Shown: one piece after another, positions 45,472 to 57,352 of the stretch
Layout of the letters: each line of letters opens with the position of its first letter
Position numbering within the stretch: the first letter of the stretch is position 1
DNA from: Cryptomeria japonica
Taxonomy: Eukaryota; Streptophyta; Pinopsida; Cupressales; Cupressaceae
Direction: 5' to 3'
Assembly (NCBI RefSeq): GCF_030272615.1
Contig: NC_081413.1
Location: forward strand, 102,882,239 to 102,946,238
DNA length: 64,000 bases
The notes under the pieces: generated by a model
What the model saw: only the letters and a program-made list of their open reading frames with translations
Told to the model about the DNA's origin: nothing
Databases searched by the model: none
Translations under genes and position numbers: made by a program

Positions 45472-47196
45472 TGTTAGTCCCAACTGGTGCTGAGAGGGGA
45501 GGGGTGAATCAACACTTGATCAAATCTTCACAATTAAACTTTTAACTTAAATCTGCATTCATCTAATATCCAATAATATACTTAATCACTGAAGTAAAAT
45601 ATGCAAGCATGAGAAGTTGACAGTGATACCAAGAAGTTATCTCATAGAAACCCAAATGGGAGAAAACCATGGTGTGAGTAGGAACTCACAAAATCTGTAC
45701 TATTCTGAAGTACACCTAATGAGGAGCTAGCCCTTTAGGAGATTACAAAGACACTGTTAGGTGCCACTTGGTTAAGGGATTTTTTCAAGGCCGGTTAGTG
45801 CCTTTACCCTGTTAAAGGTAGCTTGGTTAAAGGACTTAAGAACATCAATTAAGATGTCACCCGATTAAGGGATTTTACAAAAGGGACCTGTTAAAGTCCA
45901 CCTAGTTAAGGGATTTATGTTGCAGTGGTTAGAAAGCAATAGATGGATGATCTATTGAATTAGCTACTAATAGCTTGATTAGATCTTAATATGCATCACA
46001 CTCAATCCACATTGGTTGTGTCTTCTCTGCACAACATCGGTTTTTTTCTTACACCTTTGGCTCTTCACTCGGCCAGTCACCTATCCCTTGGCACTACATC
46101 CTACCAATCCTCTGACCTTTAGCTCTACACTCTGTCGGTCCTCTAACCTTTGTCTCTGCACTCTGTCGGTCCTCTGAACTTTGGCTCTACACTCTGTCAG
46201 TCCTCTGACCTTCAGCTTTGCACTCTGCCAGTTCTCTATCTCTTGACTCTACACTTAGTTGATCTACCTCAAACACACTCTACTCTACTAAAACCTCTTA
46301 GAAATTCCTCTCTATTTTCTCTTCACTTTGGATCACCTTCAACAAGATCTTCTTGTTGCAAAGTTCATGATCAAAACTTTCTGAATGAACTCAAGAACAC
46401 TTTATACATTTTCTGCCGACACTTCCAGGCGTTCCCTCAATAAAAGCAATCATGGATTTCAGAATATTTGAAATTCAAAATCTCCCACTCTTTCTTTGCG
46501 TAACTTACAACAATTCCACCAAGTGTTCAACAAATTCTGCCACTGCATCTTCTAAAGATAGTAACTTCTAGGTTGTGTTCTGTCAATTAAGTGCAAACCA
46601 AAAAATCTGCAAGTAATCATGCTTGACTGCATGATAACTGAAGTTGACCTTACTAACAAGTGATTTGGTGTAGACACAAGCTCACCAACTCATCTTTCAC
46701 CACTGCAACTGAATAACCAATCACTGCTCCAAAATTTATGGTGATCACTTATATTCCTTCTGTCATACTAGTGTACCGGTATACCACTGCACTTCTATAT
46801 TACTAGTTCATCCTTTGATTGTTGATTTGTTGTGCTAGCATCAAGCATCTTCCCCTTTTTACCAATGAGATTCCAGTTTGCATACAACTTCAAGTTTTCT
46901 TGCGTGAGTCACCTTTTGTGACTTCATCATCATCAGAGTGACCGATCTTCCTGAAGGACAAATTGGTTGACTTAGTCTTTTCTTTCCTTGAGCTGATTGA
47001 TCCTTTGATCATTCATTACCAATTTTGTTTCCATGTGTTTGAATGTCATCACTTTTTCTTACTGAAAACACCACCCTACCTATACCACTTCACTGGTTAG
47101 TGTCTTCACCGATAAGTGTTGGACATCAATGACAAATATTAGCACATACAATAGTTCTCTGGATTGACTAGTTTTGTCAATGCCAACAATCCAACA
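45472..47196 (-). repeat. Copia LTR shared between leftward region and element D
   Basis: TGTTAGTCCCAACTGG to AATCCAACA, 1,725 bp. On its left is a primer site and on its right a polypurine tract, so it serves as 5' LTR of the left region and 3' LTR of element D at once. Terminal hairpin GTGCTGA (45487-45493) with TCAACAC (45509-45515). Contains GGTTAAGGGATTT repeats (45770-45920) and a 31-bp minisatellite. Confidence 0.85.
46092..46250. repeat. 31-bp minisatellite inside LTR D
   Basis: CACTCTGTCGGTCCTCT-type units start at 46128, 46159, 46190 and 46221 (period 31), with an earlier diverged unit at about 46092. Each unit carries CTGACCTTTGGCTCTA variants. Confidence 0.85.
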
Positions 47197-47559
47197 ATAT
47201 CCCCCTTTTGCATTGATGTCAAACACTTCAGAATCTAGCTAACTAGTTGCATGTTCTTTTACTTCCTTCATCTTTGAACTAGTCCGGTCGTTACTTCTGC
47301 CCTGAGTAATGAATATCTCCCCCTATCATTGGTAATACTTTGATGCAGCAACTTCAACTCAATCACTACTTACCAATGCTAAAGCACTCTAATCGTATCT
47401 CTCCCTTTGACAACAATGCCAAAGAGTCCTTTCTATACACTTACAAGACTGCTCCCGCTAACCAAAGTAGTCTACACTCATCAATCTAGTCTCTCTTTTT
47501 TTTTAAAAAAAAACCTTTGAAATCATACCAGATTGATGTAGAGCCCCGTTTTCTTACTT
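47197..47559 (-). other. Element D 3' non-coding region and polypurine tracts
   Basis: Minus-strand purine tracts at about 47197-47208, 47317-47326 and 47397-47408. TTTTGCATTGATGTC (47206-47220) is complementary to GACATCAATGACAAA (47122-47136) inside the LTR except for one position. No gene. Confidence 0.75.
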
Positions 47560-50500
47560 TACTGAATGGAGGGGCATAACCCCCAACTTACCTCTAAGAT
47601 AGTCAAAGGTGTCCTTCTATAGTGGCTTGGTGAAGATATCAACCACCTACTCTTTTGTTGGTATGTAATCCAACATCACTTCCTTTTCTTGAACTTGTTC
47701 CCTTAGATAGTGATATTTGATGGCTATATGCTTCATTTTGGAGTGCATCACCGGGTTCTTGCATATGTCAATGGCACTAGTATTGTCACAATGAATCACT
47801 ATCGATCCAACCACGTTTTCTTTTATTCCTTCCAGAAGTTGCTTGATCCAAACTATATGTGTGCAGTTGATTGCATCAACTACATACTCAGCCTCAACTA
47901 TGGATTGAGATATGCAATTTTGTTTCTTACTTGTCCAAGATACAATCCTATCTCCAAGAAAGAATGCACCTCCACTAGTGCTCTTTCTGTCAACAATGTT
48001 CCCAGTCCAATCTAAATCATTGATGACACTTAAACTAAAGTCTCCCTTATGTGGATACCAGAGACCATACTCATCAGTATCCGTTAGGTATCTAAATATT
48101 CTTTTGACTTCCACCATGTGAGTCTTTCAGATTTGCAAAAAATATGGCAACCAAGCCAACGACTTGTGCTATGTCCGGTCTTCTATGTATTGCATACTTC
48201 AACTTACCAATCATGGACTGGTAAAGTGTCTCATTCACTTCTTCAGCCTCATCATATTTAAATAGCTTGCAACATGTAACCGTTGGAGTTCCAACAAGTT
48301 TGCAATCTTCCATTCCAAAATTTTTCAGAATTTCCTTTATGTACTTAGTTTGACTAATGAAGATGCCATTCTTTAGTTGAGAGACTTGTAGGCCAATAAA
48401 TTTTTTTATCTCGCCAATCATGGACATCTCAAATTATTGCTTTATTTGTTCTGCAAAGCTTCTTATCATCTCATCATCTCCCCCAAAGATGATGTCATCT
48501 ACAAAGAACTCAACAATTAGGTGTTTTCCTTCAGCTCCACTCTTTAGATACAGGTTACTGTTATCACTGGTTCTTTTGAGCCCTATGCTTAGCAAATATG
48601 AGTGTAACCTCTCATACCAATCTCTCGGTGCTTGTTTTAGCCCATACAAATCCTTCTACAACCTGCATACTATATTCCTTTCATCTTCAGATGCAAACCC
48701 TTCCGATTGCTCTATGTATACTTCTTCCTCTAACACCCCATTTAAGAATACCGATTTGACATCCATTTGGTAAACTTTTAAATTTTTATAATTATCATAG
48801 GCCATAAAAATTATGACCCCTTCCAGCCTGGCCACTGGTGCGAAGGTTTCTCCATAGTCCAAATCTTACTCTTGAGCATAGCCCTTATAGACAAATCTTG
48901 CTTTGTTTCTTATCACTTTACCAATTTCATCCATTTTATTTCTGAACACCCACTTGGTTCCCTATTACATTTTTGTTTTCCAATCTGGGCACTAGAGTCC
49001 ATGTATGATTTTTCTCAATTTTCTTCAGTTCTTCTTCCATGGCTTTGACAAAGTCATCATCTTTTAAAGCCTCCTTTGTTGTCTTCGGCTAAAAAATGGA
49101 GATCATACAACCATTCTCTCTTGCTCTTCTTCTGGTTAGAACTCCTGCATCCTTGTCACCAATGATAATTTCTATAGAGTGATTAATTCTAACATACTTA
49201 GCCAATACCGGTTCACTCCTCGGAGCTTCTTCTATGGGTTGTGCAGGTTCTACTTCACAGGCTTCTTCATTAGCCACTTCAATAGGATCTTCTTTAGTAG
49301 GTTCCACTGGTACATTGTACTCAAACCCTTTATAGTCCTTTGGTTCACTCTTACTGTCCTGTTCATTTTTCTCAGAGTACTCATCTACTTTGACTTTTAC
49401 AATTTCCACAATCTTACTAGTCCTTTTGTTTAAACACCGGTATGACTTGCTCTTTGTTGAGTAACCTAAGAAGGTTCCTTCATCACTCTTGGGACCAAAT
49501 TTTCCAGTGTACTCGTCACTCTTGATATAGCACATGCTTCCAAATAATTTGAAATAACAAACATTAGGTGAGTATCCACTCCATAATTCATAGGGAGTTT
49601 TATTTGTCCCTTTCTTTACCTGTATCTGGTTCAAAGTGTATACAACAGTGCTTATTGCTTCTCTCCAGAAGATATGTGGAATATCCTTCTGTATCATTAG
49701 AGTCCTTGTACAATCAATAAGAGTTCTATTTCTTCTTGTGGAAACTCCATTCTGTTGAGGTGTTCTGGGTGTAGACATTTGCCTCATAATCCCCTGTTCC
49801 TCGCAGTAATTCATGAACTCTTGAGAGGTGAACTCTCCTCCTCTATCTAATCTCAGACACTTCAGAATCTTACTGGTTCCTCTTTCTACTTAAGCCTTAA
49901 AACCTTAAACATGTGAAAGACTTTAGATTTTTCCTTCAAGAATACAACCCACATCATTCTTGAGAAGTCATCCATAAACAACATAAAATACCTGTCTCCA
50001 TAGAAACCCTTGGTTCTCATGGGACCACATAGGTCTATATGAACTAAGTCTAGCACATTTTTTAGATGAAAAGGTTTTACTACTGAAACTAGACCTAGTC
50101 AACTTTCCTAGTTGACACTCTTTGCACATAGCATTTTCAGGTGTCACTATGACAGGCATACCTATGACATATTTTGCCTTATTGAATTTTTCTATGCTAT
50201 CAAAGTTAACATGACACAATATTTTGTGTCATAACCAACTGTCTTCAACATTAGCCATTAGACAACTACCTATGGTGATGTCTAGATGAAATGGATTGCC
50301 TCTTGACTATTTATTGGTGGCAATCAGAATTCTTGATTTGTCATTTATTTTACATATTCCTTCATTGAATTCTAATCGGTAACCTTTTTTGTTAAGTTGT
50401 GCAACACTTAACAAACTATATTTTAACTCTTCTACCCAATATACATCATCACAATTTTTCTTATCATTCAAGGCTATAGACCCCTTACCTTTTACTGCAC

Positions 50501-50650
50501 AAGGAGCATCATTTTCGAATCTCACAGTTCCGCCATTGCTATCCTCCATGCCGAGGAATTTGTTTCTATCACCAGTCATGTGGTGAGTGCAACCATTGTT
50601 GATCACCCATTCTCCACACCAGTTTGTGCTAGAAATCAATGCCATATATC
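47560..50650 (-). pseudogene. pol: Element D pol (PR-INT-RT-RH)
   Basis: Protease motif is EWVINNGCTHHM near 50580-50610: the catalytic DSG has become NNG. Integrase 50219-49700: MCKECQLGKLTRSSF, then NGVSTRRNRTL near 49750, where relatives have NGVVERRN, so the catalytic Glu is lost. RT 49080-48430: YQMDVKSVFLNGVL, MYGLKQAPRDWY and FFVDDIIFGG near 48490-48520, catalytic Asp pair intact. RNase H 48117-47647: STSGGAFFLGDRIV and SQSIVEAEYV. Frame breaks at 49860-50000, 48960, 48430 and 47647 (CAG to TAG before VVDIFTKPL). Confidence 0.92.
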
Positions 50651-51575
50651 CTTCTTCTGTGCTGTCCTCCTTGACTACCACAAATGCAATACCATCTCCA
50701 TCAGATCCTTCTGATTCTTCATCAGTGACTCCTTCTTCTGCAAGATAACACTCCTTCTTGCTCTTGTCCCTATAGACTCTAAAATTATCCTTCTTGTCTC
50801 TATCATTGTTAGGACATCTTGAAGCAATATGACCTATCTTATTACAGGAGAAGCACTTTAAGGGTAATTTACCTTTGTACTTCCCTTTTCCTCTTGGCAA
50901 TCTTCTTGCCAATATAGCTTCAATTTCATCTTTCTCCTATTCCTTAGACAATAGATTGCCACTTTAATGGGAATGCCCAGTTTTGGTAGTAAAACTACTT
51001 TGAGTTTCTTTCCTTCTCCTTGTTGGTGCATGCATCATGGAGGCTTTGAAAGCAGTATCAATCTTTGGTACACTGTTATCGTAATTGCTCAATTCAAAAG
51101 TAGTCAACTTACCGATCAGTGAGTCAAGAGATACATTTACTGTTCCCAAGGATCTAAGTTCCTGGATAGCAGAGAGTCTTATGGCTTATTGTGGTAGCAG
51201 AGCTCTCAAAATTTTGCTAACCACATCATCCTCCTCAAGCTTTCCTCCATCACTTTTAATGGAGTTTACTGCATCCTTTATCCTCTTGCTATACTGCTCT
51301 ATGTTTTCTCATTCATGCATCCTCATCTCATCATATGTTTCTCTCTCAGGCTGTCTATTTTTTCTTTTTGGAAATGAGGATCTCCCCCATAGACTATCTT
51401 CGGCTTATTCCATATGTGAAAAGTTGTTTTCAAATATTGAACCTCTGCAAATTCATTATCGGAAAGAGTGCCAAGAATCAAATCCATAGCAGCAGTATTA
51501 TCTTGCCTTTCCTTGATCTGTTCTAGAGTGAGAGTCCCTGAAGGTTCATTGTACTCTTTGATTATATGATTCTAG
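50651..51575 (-). pseudogene. gag: Element D gag, cut by element C
   Basis: C-terminal half of copia gag. The reading includes NIEQYSKRIKDAVNSIKSDG and LEEDDVVSKILRALLPQ (about 51300-51180), then LGTVNVSLDSLIGKLTTFEL at 51150. The zinc knuckle CFSCNKIGHIASRC is intact at about 50808-50850, followed by an acidic linker (EEGVTDEESEGSDGDG). Stops from CAA/TGG-type codons and frameshifts occur at 50910-50965 and 51190. The N-terminal gag domain should resume beyond element C, outside the window. Confidence 0.88.
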
Positions 51576-52599
51576 TGTTGGTATTTTGGTATGGTTTTGT
51601 CATTGATGTCAACACCTACTAACAATTATCAACTTTGGCACTTTGGAGAATCAACAACATTCACCGGTATCTGGTACACCGGTAGGATATAATGATCACC
51701 GACACTTGGAATGGAATGGAAATCACATGGTTATGTCGAAAACATCATTTGGACACTTTGTCTTGAAGGTTTGTTAATTAGCATTTTCGTATTTGCATAT
51801 TTGTTGTTACCAACAAATAGGTCCACGATATACACTGGCAGGTTTATCTTTTCCAGATCAACATGGCACGCTATGGAGATGACTTATTATTGTTGTAAAT
51901 GCATTAAGCCAACATGTTGAATCGGTTATTGTATTGTTTGTAAAATGATTTTATTGTAATATCTTGTAGAGTCGACCTACTAAAATTGGTCTTAGGGTAT
52001 GGTATAAATGTAAGATCTTATTTGTAAGATCATGTGTGGAATGTGAAAAAAGATTGTAAAATGGTATATGCGAGAATAAGAAGAGCTATACACGCAGACA
52101 TCATTTGAAGATTGAAGAAGGGTTTTTGTAAAGACATCAGAACTATACTAGTACTGAATCTAGCATAGAAAGATGCTAACTTAAGCAGCACATTCTTATT
52201 GGATTTAACCATCCAATTGTAGTCAGTGTGACTCCCATTTGTGATTGACCAGTGAGCTCTAGGCGCTTGGCCTTTCTGCATGTGCAGACCCCATTTGTAT
52301 ACACTTACTATCTGCAGTAGTATCATCTGATTATGGGTAAGGTTTCCCATTGTGGTTTTTCCCCTTACAAGGTTTCCACGTACAAATATTAGTGTTTTGT
52401 GTTGTGGATGACTTTGTCTTTTTGTTTCATGCATTAATCCTTACTGGTATTGCAATTAACTGTTAAAACTGTCTACCGGCATATTAGACTAGTTTACCGG
52501 TATCAAGCATTAAGTTGGTTAAGTTGTTTTTGGTTTGAATTTATTAGACAACTGATTCACCCCCCCCCCCCCCCTCTCAGTTGTCTTTGGGACCTAAAA
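51576..52599 (+). repeat. Element C 5' LTR
   Basis: TGTTGGTATTTTGG to GACCTAAAA (CA decayed to AA). TATAAA at 52003-52008. Terminal hairpin arms 52546-52555 and 52577-52586 (AGACAACTGA/TCAGTTGTCT) around a loop with 17 C. Relative to the 3' LTR it lacks about 30 bp near 51665. Confidence 0.94.
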
Positions 52600-52600
52600 A

Positions 52601-52614
52601 TTGGCATCAGAGCC
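52601..52614 (+). other. Element C primer binding site
   Basis: TTGGCATCAGAGCC, initiator-Met tRNA type with one T-to-C difference. Confidence 0.88.
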
Positions 52615-52655
52615 TAGTCCTCTTTTGCAGAAGTTTACCAGCTTGAGGAGATCCA

Positions 52656-53681
52656 ATGTCTACTAACTATTTCAGGAAGGACAATCCTAAACTTGATGGA
52701 ACCAACTATGGCATATGGAAGATCAGAATGGAGACACATTTAAATTGCATTGGAAAGGACATCTGGGAAGTTACAAAGAATGGCTATACTGCTCCCACTC
52801 CCGGTCAGCCCAATCCACCTAACCTAACTAAAGATGAGGAAAATGATTACAAAGCAAGAGAAGCACTTTTGAGCGCATTATCAGATCAACAAATCATGGG
52901 ATTATCAGATAGGTCTATTGCTAAAGCTATTTGGGATCATTTAGAAATATTGAATGAAGGAGATTCCATAGTCAAGATTGAAAAACTTGAAAGCTTCCAG
53001 GTCAGGTATGAACATCTGAAAATGGAAGAAGATGAAAGGATTTCTGCTTTTATGGAAAGAGTTAATGAAATTGTTTTAGGTATTAAATGTTGTGGAGGAA
53101 CTTTAAGTGAAGATGAAATTGTTTCAATAGTTTTAAGAGGATTGCCACCGGCATATAAAATGAAAGTCACTGCTATAAATGAGTTAAGAACAATGCCTAA
53201 TACATTAGTAACAAGAGATACATTGATTGGAAAACTTTAAGCCTTTGAAATTGAGGAATTTGGTCCTGTTGCTACTATAAAGATAGATTTAGCCTTTAAA
53301 GCATCAGCATCATCTGCATAATCATTTGACAAATCTGATTGGAAAGCCTTTTATGCAAGAGAACTTGAAGAAAGCAGGAAAGAAAATGAAGAACTTGAAG
53401 AACTTGAAGCACTTTTTGCAAGGAAAATGCCTAAATGTCTAGTTGGAAGTAAGTATGAAGGTAAACCACCCTTTAAATGTTTTAACTGCAATAAGATTGG
53501 TCATATGGCTTCAAGATGCCCTGATAGACATGCTAGACTAAGAGAAGAAGCTAGAAGAACATACAAGCCTAACCTTGAATATCAGAGATACAGATTTAAG
53601 AAGAATAAAGACAAATCTTGTTACATTGCTAATAAAGGAGTGATTGATGATTCTGATGAGGATCCGACAGACAATGGATGA
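52656..53681 (+). pseudogene. gag: Element C gag
   Basis: ATG 52656, MSTNYFRKDNPKLDGTNYGI, open for 194 codons to a TAA at 53238 (relative B has Leu here). The frame continues to the intact zinc knuckle CFNCNKIGHMASRC at about 53478-53520 and the acidic ADEG-like linker, stopping at 53679 (TGG to TGA). Better preserved than in B, including the Cys that B lost. Confidence 0.94.
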
Positions 53682-55410
53682 GTTTTTGTTGCTATAACAG
53701 AAGATCAACCGACACCTACTACTCAACCGGTAGAACAGGCCTTGGCAGCTAAAGTTGAAGTTAAGGACAAATGGATCATTGATTCAGGATGCTCACATCA
53801 TATGACTGGTGATAAGAGTAAATTCCTAACTTTTTCAGGAGTATAATGGAGGTCTTGTAAGATTTGGAGATGATAAATCTTGTTTGATCAAAGGTAAGGG
53901 TACAATATCTCTTGATGGTAAGAATAATACTGATAATATCTACTATGTTCAAGGTTTAAAGCATAATCTTTTGAGTGTTGATCAATTAGTTGAGAAAGGA
54001 TTTTAGTTACAATTCAAAAATGGAAAATGCAAAATCATGAATAGAACTGGTTTGGAAATTGCAACCGGTAATCAAACTAGAGGTAATATCATTCATTTGA
54101 ATAATACTGAAAAGACATGCTTGATTGCATATATTGATGAAATTTGGCTATGGCATAAGACACTCTGTCATGTAAATTTTGATTGTATGGTGAAGATCAG
54201 TACTACTAAGGTAGTTAGAGATTTACCTAAAATTATCAAACCTCACAATACATTATGTAAGGAATGTCAATTTGGAAAACAAGTTAGAGCTACCTTCAAA
54301 AGTATTCTAGAAAAATCTAATAATGCTCTTGACTTAATTCATACTGACTTATGTGGTCTAGCTAGAGCTAAAAGTTTACAAGGTGATAGATATTTCATGC
54401 TAATCATTGATGACTATTCTAGAATGTGTTGGGTTACTTTTCTCAGAGAAAAATCAGAAGCACTTGGAAAGTTCAAACTGTTCAAAGCAATGGTAGAAAA
54501 TGAAACTGATAAGAAAATCAAATGTCTAAGATCAGATCAAGGAGGAGAATTTACATCTAAGGAATTTAATACATTCTATGAAGTAAATGGAATCAGAAGA
54601 CAGCTATCAGCACCTCGGACATCACAACAAAATGGAGTTGTAGAAAGGAAAAACATAACTATCTTAGATGCAGCCAGAAGTATGTTATCAAAAGCAAACC
54701 TACCACATGTATACTAGAGAGAAGCAGTAATTACAGTGGTCTATACATTCAACAAAGTTCACATCAAAGGTGAAACCGGTAAGACCCCTCATGAACTATG
54801 GTTTGGTATTACTCCTACTCTTAAATATTTCAGAATATTTGGAAGCAAATGCTATATCAGAAGAGATGAGTATATTGGCAAATTTGATCCTAGAATTAAT
54901 GAAGGAATATTTCTTGGTTATTCATCTAAAAGTAAGGCATATAGATGTTTTAACAAAAGATTGCAGAAAATTGTTGAAAGTACAAATGTGAAGATTGATG
55001 AACAATTTAGAGGAACTTCAACATATATAGACTCTGAACTGGCAACATAAATTTTGACAAATGAACCTACACTAAACCCACTGGTACAGAATAAAGATCC
55101 AATTACCTCAGTATCATCTGAAAACTCCACTGTAACTGAGGAACAACAACAAACCAAGACACCCCGATATGTAAGGCTAAATCATTCTGAAGATTAGATA
55201 ATTGGAAACAAGTATAATGGAGTTATGACAAGAGGAAGATTGGCAAATGAAGAGGTATCTCTTATTTCTCAAATTGAATCATCATCTGTTAATGAGGCAT
55301 GTGAAGATAAATATTGGATTAAAGCTATGGAAGAAGAATTAGAACAAATTGAGAAGAATAACACTTGGACATTAGTTCCCCGATCTAAAGATAAAAATGT
55401 GATTGGAACC
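53682..55410 (+). pseudogene. pol: Element C pol, first part (PR-INT-start of RT)
   Basis: Protease IIDSGCSHHMTGD near 53778, catalytic DSG intact. One extra base near 53832 shifts the frame. A TAG at 54003 lies in the same codon as the TAG at 27565 of element B. Integrase 54150-54720: HKTLCHVNFD, LCKECQFGKQ, HTDLCGL, SDQGGEFTSK and NGVVERKNIT. Stop at 54715 (TGG to TAG). After stops at 55048 and 55196 (CAG to TAG), RT starts (IKAMEEELEQIEKNNTW) and ends in KNVIGT at the insertion. Confidence 0.93.
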
Positions 55411-55718
55411 TATTATCACTATTTAAAATTGGGTTCTTCTTTTCCCATAATTGGCTATGGTTCATTAAAAAAAAATTCGAATAGGGTGTAATCCCAAGTG
55501 CTTCAGCTTTGTTCTAAACCTTAGGGGTTTAAGGGTTTTTGATTTTTATCCTTTTGTGTTAAACCCTCTGGTTTCTAATCTTCTGTTACTTTATTCACTT
55601 AAGATATGGGTCGTGGGGTCGTGGGAAGTGTCCCCCCTTATTATTTGCCTAGGTGGTTACGTTGATTATTTGAAAATTTTATGCCTTGTATGCTTTTCTT
55701 CTAAAGTTGTCGGGCCCA

Positions 55719-56830
55719 GTAATTAGTGATCAATTTGAGAGATGATCCAATGGCCCGCACTATTTCGCAAGGGTAAAATGCTCACCCTTTAAGCCTGCAA
55801 AATAGCGAGAATTAATGAGGACCGTCCATGTGTCATGACGGAGGAAGTAAAGGGTGTAGCTGTCAAAGGTGGTTGGAGCCCCGTGGCTTTCTTCTGGCAT
55901 ATTAAAAGGTAGCACGTGGCACAAGTCACCACAGTCGGCGGGTTAGGATTAAAGGTTCGAAGTGGGCCCCAGAAATGACCTGGCAGGTACAGCTGTTAAC
56001 AATCTATTGAGACCCTATGGCTTCCTTCTAGCAAATGACAGAGTGACAAGTCAGCACTGAAAGTGACAAGGCGCCAAGTGTCTATGACGAGTCCGCGGGC
56101 CCACCTCTCTTGAAAGCCTTCTCAAAGGATTAAATGCCGATTAATTTGAGAGATGATCCAACGGCCCGTGCTATTTCACAAGGGTAAAATGCTCACCCTT
56201 TAAGCCCGCGAAATAGCGAGAATTAACGAGGACCGTCCGCGTGTCATGATGATATGCGGTCTAAAAGGAAAATGTGGGTCCCTATGGTTCCCTTCTGGCA
56301 AATGAGAAAATGACAAATCAGCTCCGCAGGTGACTGGATGCCAGGTGTTAGTGATGAGTCAGTGGGCCCACCATTCCTGAAAGCCTTTTCAAAGGATTAA
56401 ATGCTGATCAACTGCAGGGATGATCCAACAGTCGGCGCTATTTCGCAAGGGTTAAGTGCTCACTCCTTATGCCCGCGAAATAGCGAGAATGAACAAGAAC
56501 TGTCCACATGTCATGATGATGACGTGAGAGATAGACCTGTTGAGACGAAAGTGGGGCCCCTCGTAGTTTCCTTTTGGCGAATGACAGATAGACAAATCAG
56601 TGCTGCAGGTGACTGGATGCCAAGTGTTAGTGACGAGTCCGTGGGCCCACCATTCCTGAGAACCTTTTCAAAAGATTAATTAGTGATCAACTTGAGGGAT
56701 GATCCAACGGCTCGCGCTATTTCGCAAGGGTAAAATGCTCACCCTTTAAACCCACGAAATAGCGAGAATGAACAAGAACCATCCACGTGTCATGATGACA
56801 CGTGGTCAAAGAAGAAAGTGTGGGCCCGCC
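55719..56830. repeat. Upstream tandem repeats, four units with a conserved hairpin
   Basis: Units start near 55719, 56129, 56397 and 56675 (lengths about 410, 268, 278 and a partial). Each begins ATTA...GATGATCCAA and contains GCTATTTCGCAAGGGT ... GCGAAATAGCGAG. Most also hold TGACAAATCAG and GTGGGCCCACC. Hairpin arms lie at about 55757-55807, 56168-56218, 56436-56486 and 56714-56765; the third is a perfect 11-bp CGCTATTTCGC/GCGAAATAGCG. Confidence 0.9.
56783..56805. promoter_or_regulatory. Perfect palindrome with two G-boxes
   Basis: Arms CCACGTGTCAT and ATGACACGTGG are exact reverse complements around one G. Each holds CACGTG, the core bound by plant bZIP and bHLH factors (family knowledge). 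Further CACGTG cores lie at 55914 and 56916. It sits about 550 bases before the start codon at 57353. Confidence 0.7.
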
Positions 56831-57352
56831 AAGGTGGAAACATCGTTGTAAGAAAAAGACACGCGGCCAGTATCAAATAGAATGCGAAGGGAATTTTAAG
56901 GCCAATGATTCGATGCCACGTGGTATTATGTAGCCAATAGAAAAGTGGGACCCAGATTAAAGACAAAGCCCTCAGTAATGAAAAGGCAACAGTGAAACAC
57001 TTGCAGGAATGTTATGACCCATTGGAGCGAAAAATACGAATTCTCGTATGAATTTGATTTTGAAGGGACGGCCGAAGCATGCGGAATTAGTGTCATAGTT
57101 AAGGCCCTGAGTACAAGTATTTGATTTCCTAACAACTAAGTGATGATATCTTTCAAAAGATTTTGCAGAAGAGCAGACGCAGAGTTATCTTTTTCAGATA
57201 CAGAGCAGGCGGTTCAGTTGCAGAGCAAATTCCTTCAAGCAAGCATCAGGTTCTCTCATATTTCGTAGCACTTCTTGTGTGGTGTTTTAAGTAAAATCAT
57301 TCTCGTGTTGCAAGATTGTTTAAGAGTGATATTCATTTTCTTGCGTTTTCAA

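Larger units (their letters stand above)
47197..51575 (-). mobile_element. Ty1/copia retrotransposon D (3' portion; 5' part beyond element C)
   Basis: Minus-strand element: gag from 51575 leftwards, pol, polypurine tract, LTR 45472-47196. Its gag is cut at 51575 by plus-strand element C, so the 5' end lies beyond 64000. The 5-mer before C is tctag; the matching copy is outside the window. Younger insertions on top of it make D one of the older layers. Confidence 0.88.

Noticed and set aside
55719-56830. CRISPR-like regular repeats
   Set aside because: Units are 270-410 bp with conserved 'spacers' and few copies in plant DNA; this is a tandem promoter-type repeat.
57275-57352. Hydrophobic N-terminal extension (possible signal peptide) of the 57353 gene
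   Set aside because: That frame opens with TTG; the first ATG is 57353, so the extension is probably not translated.
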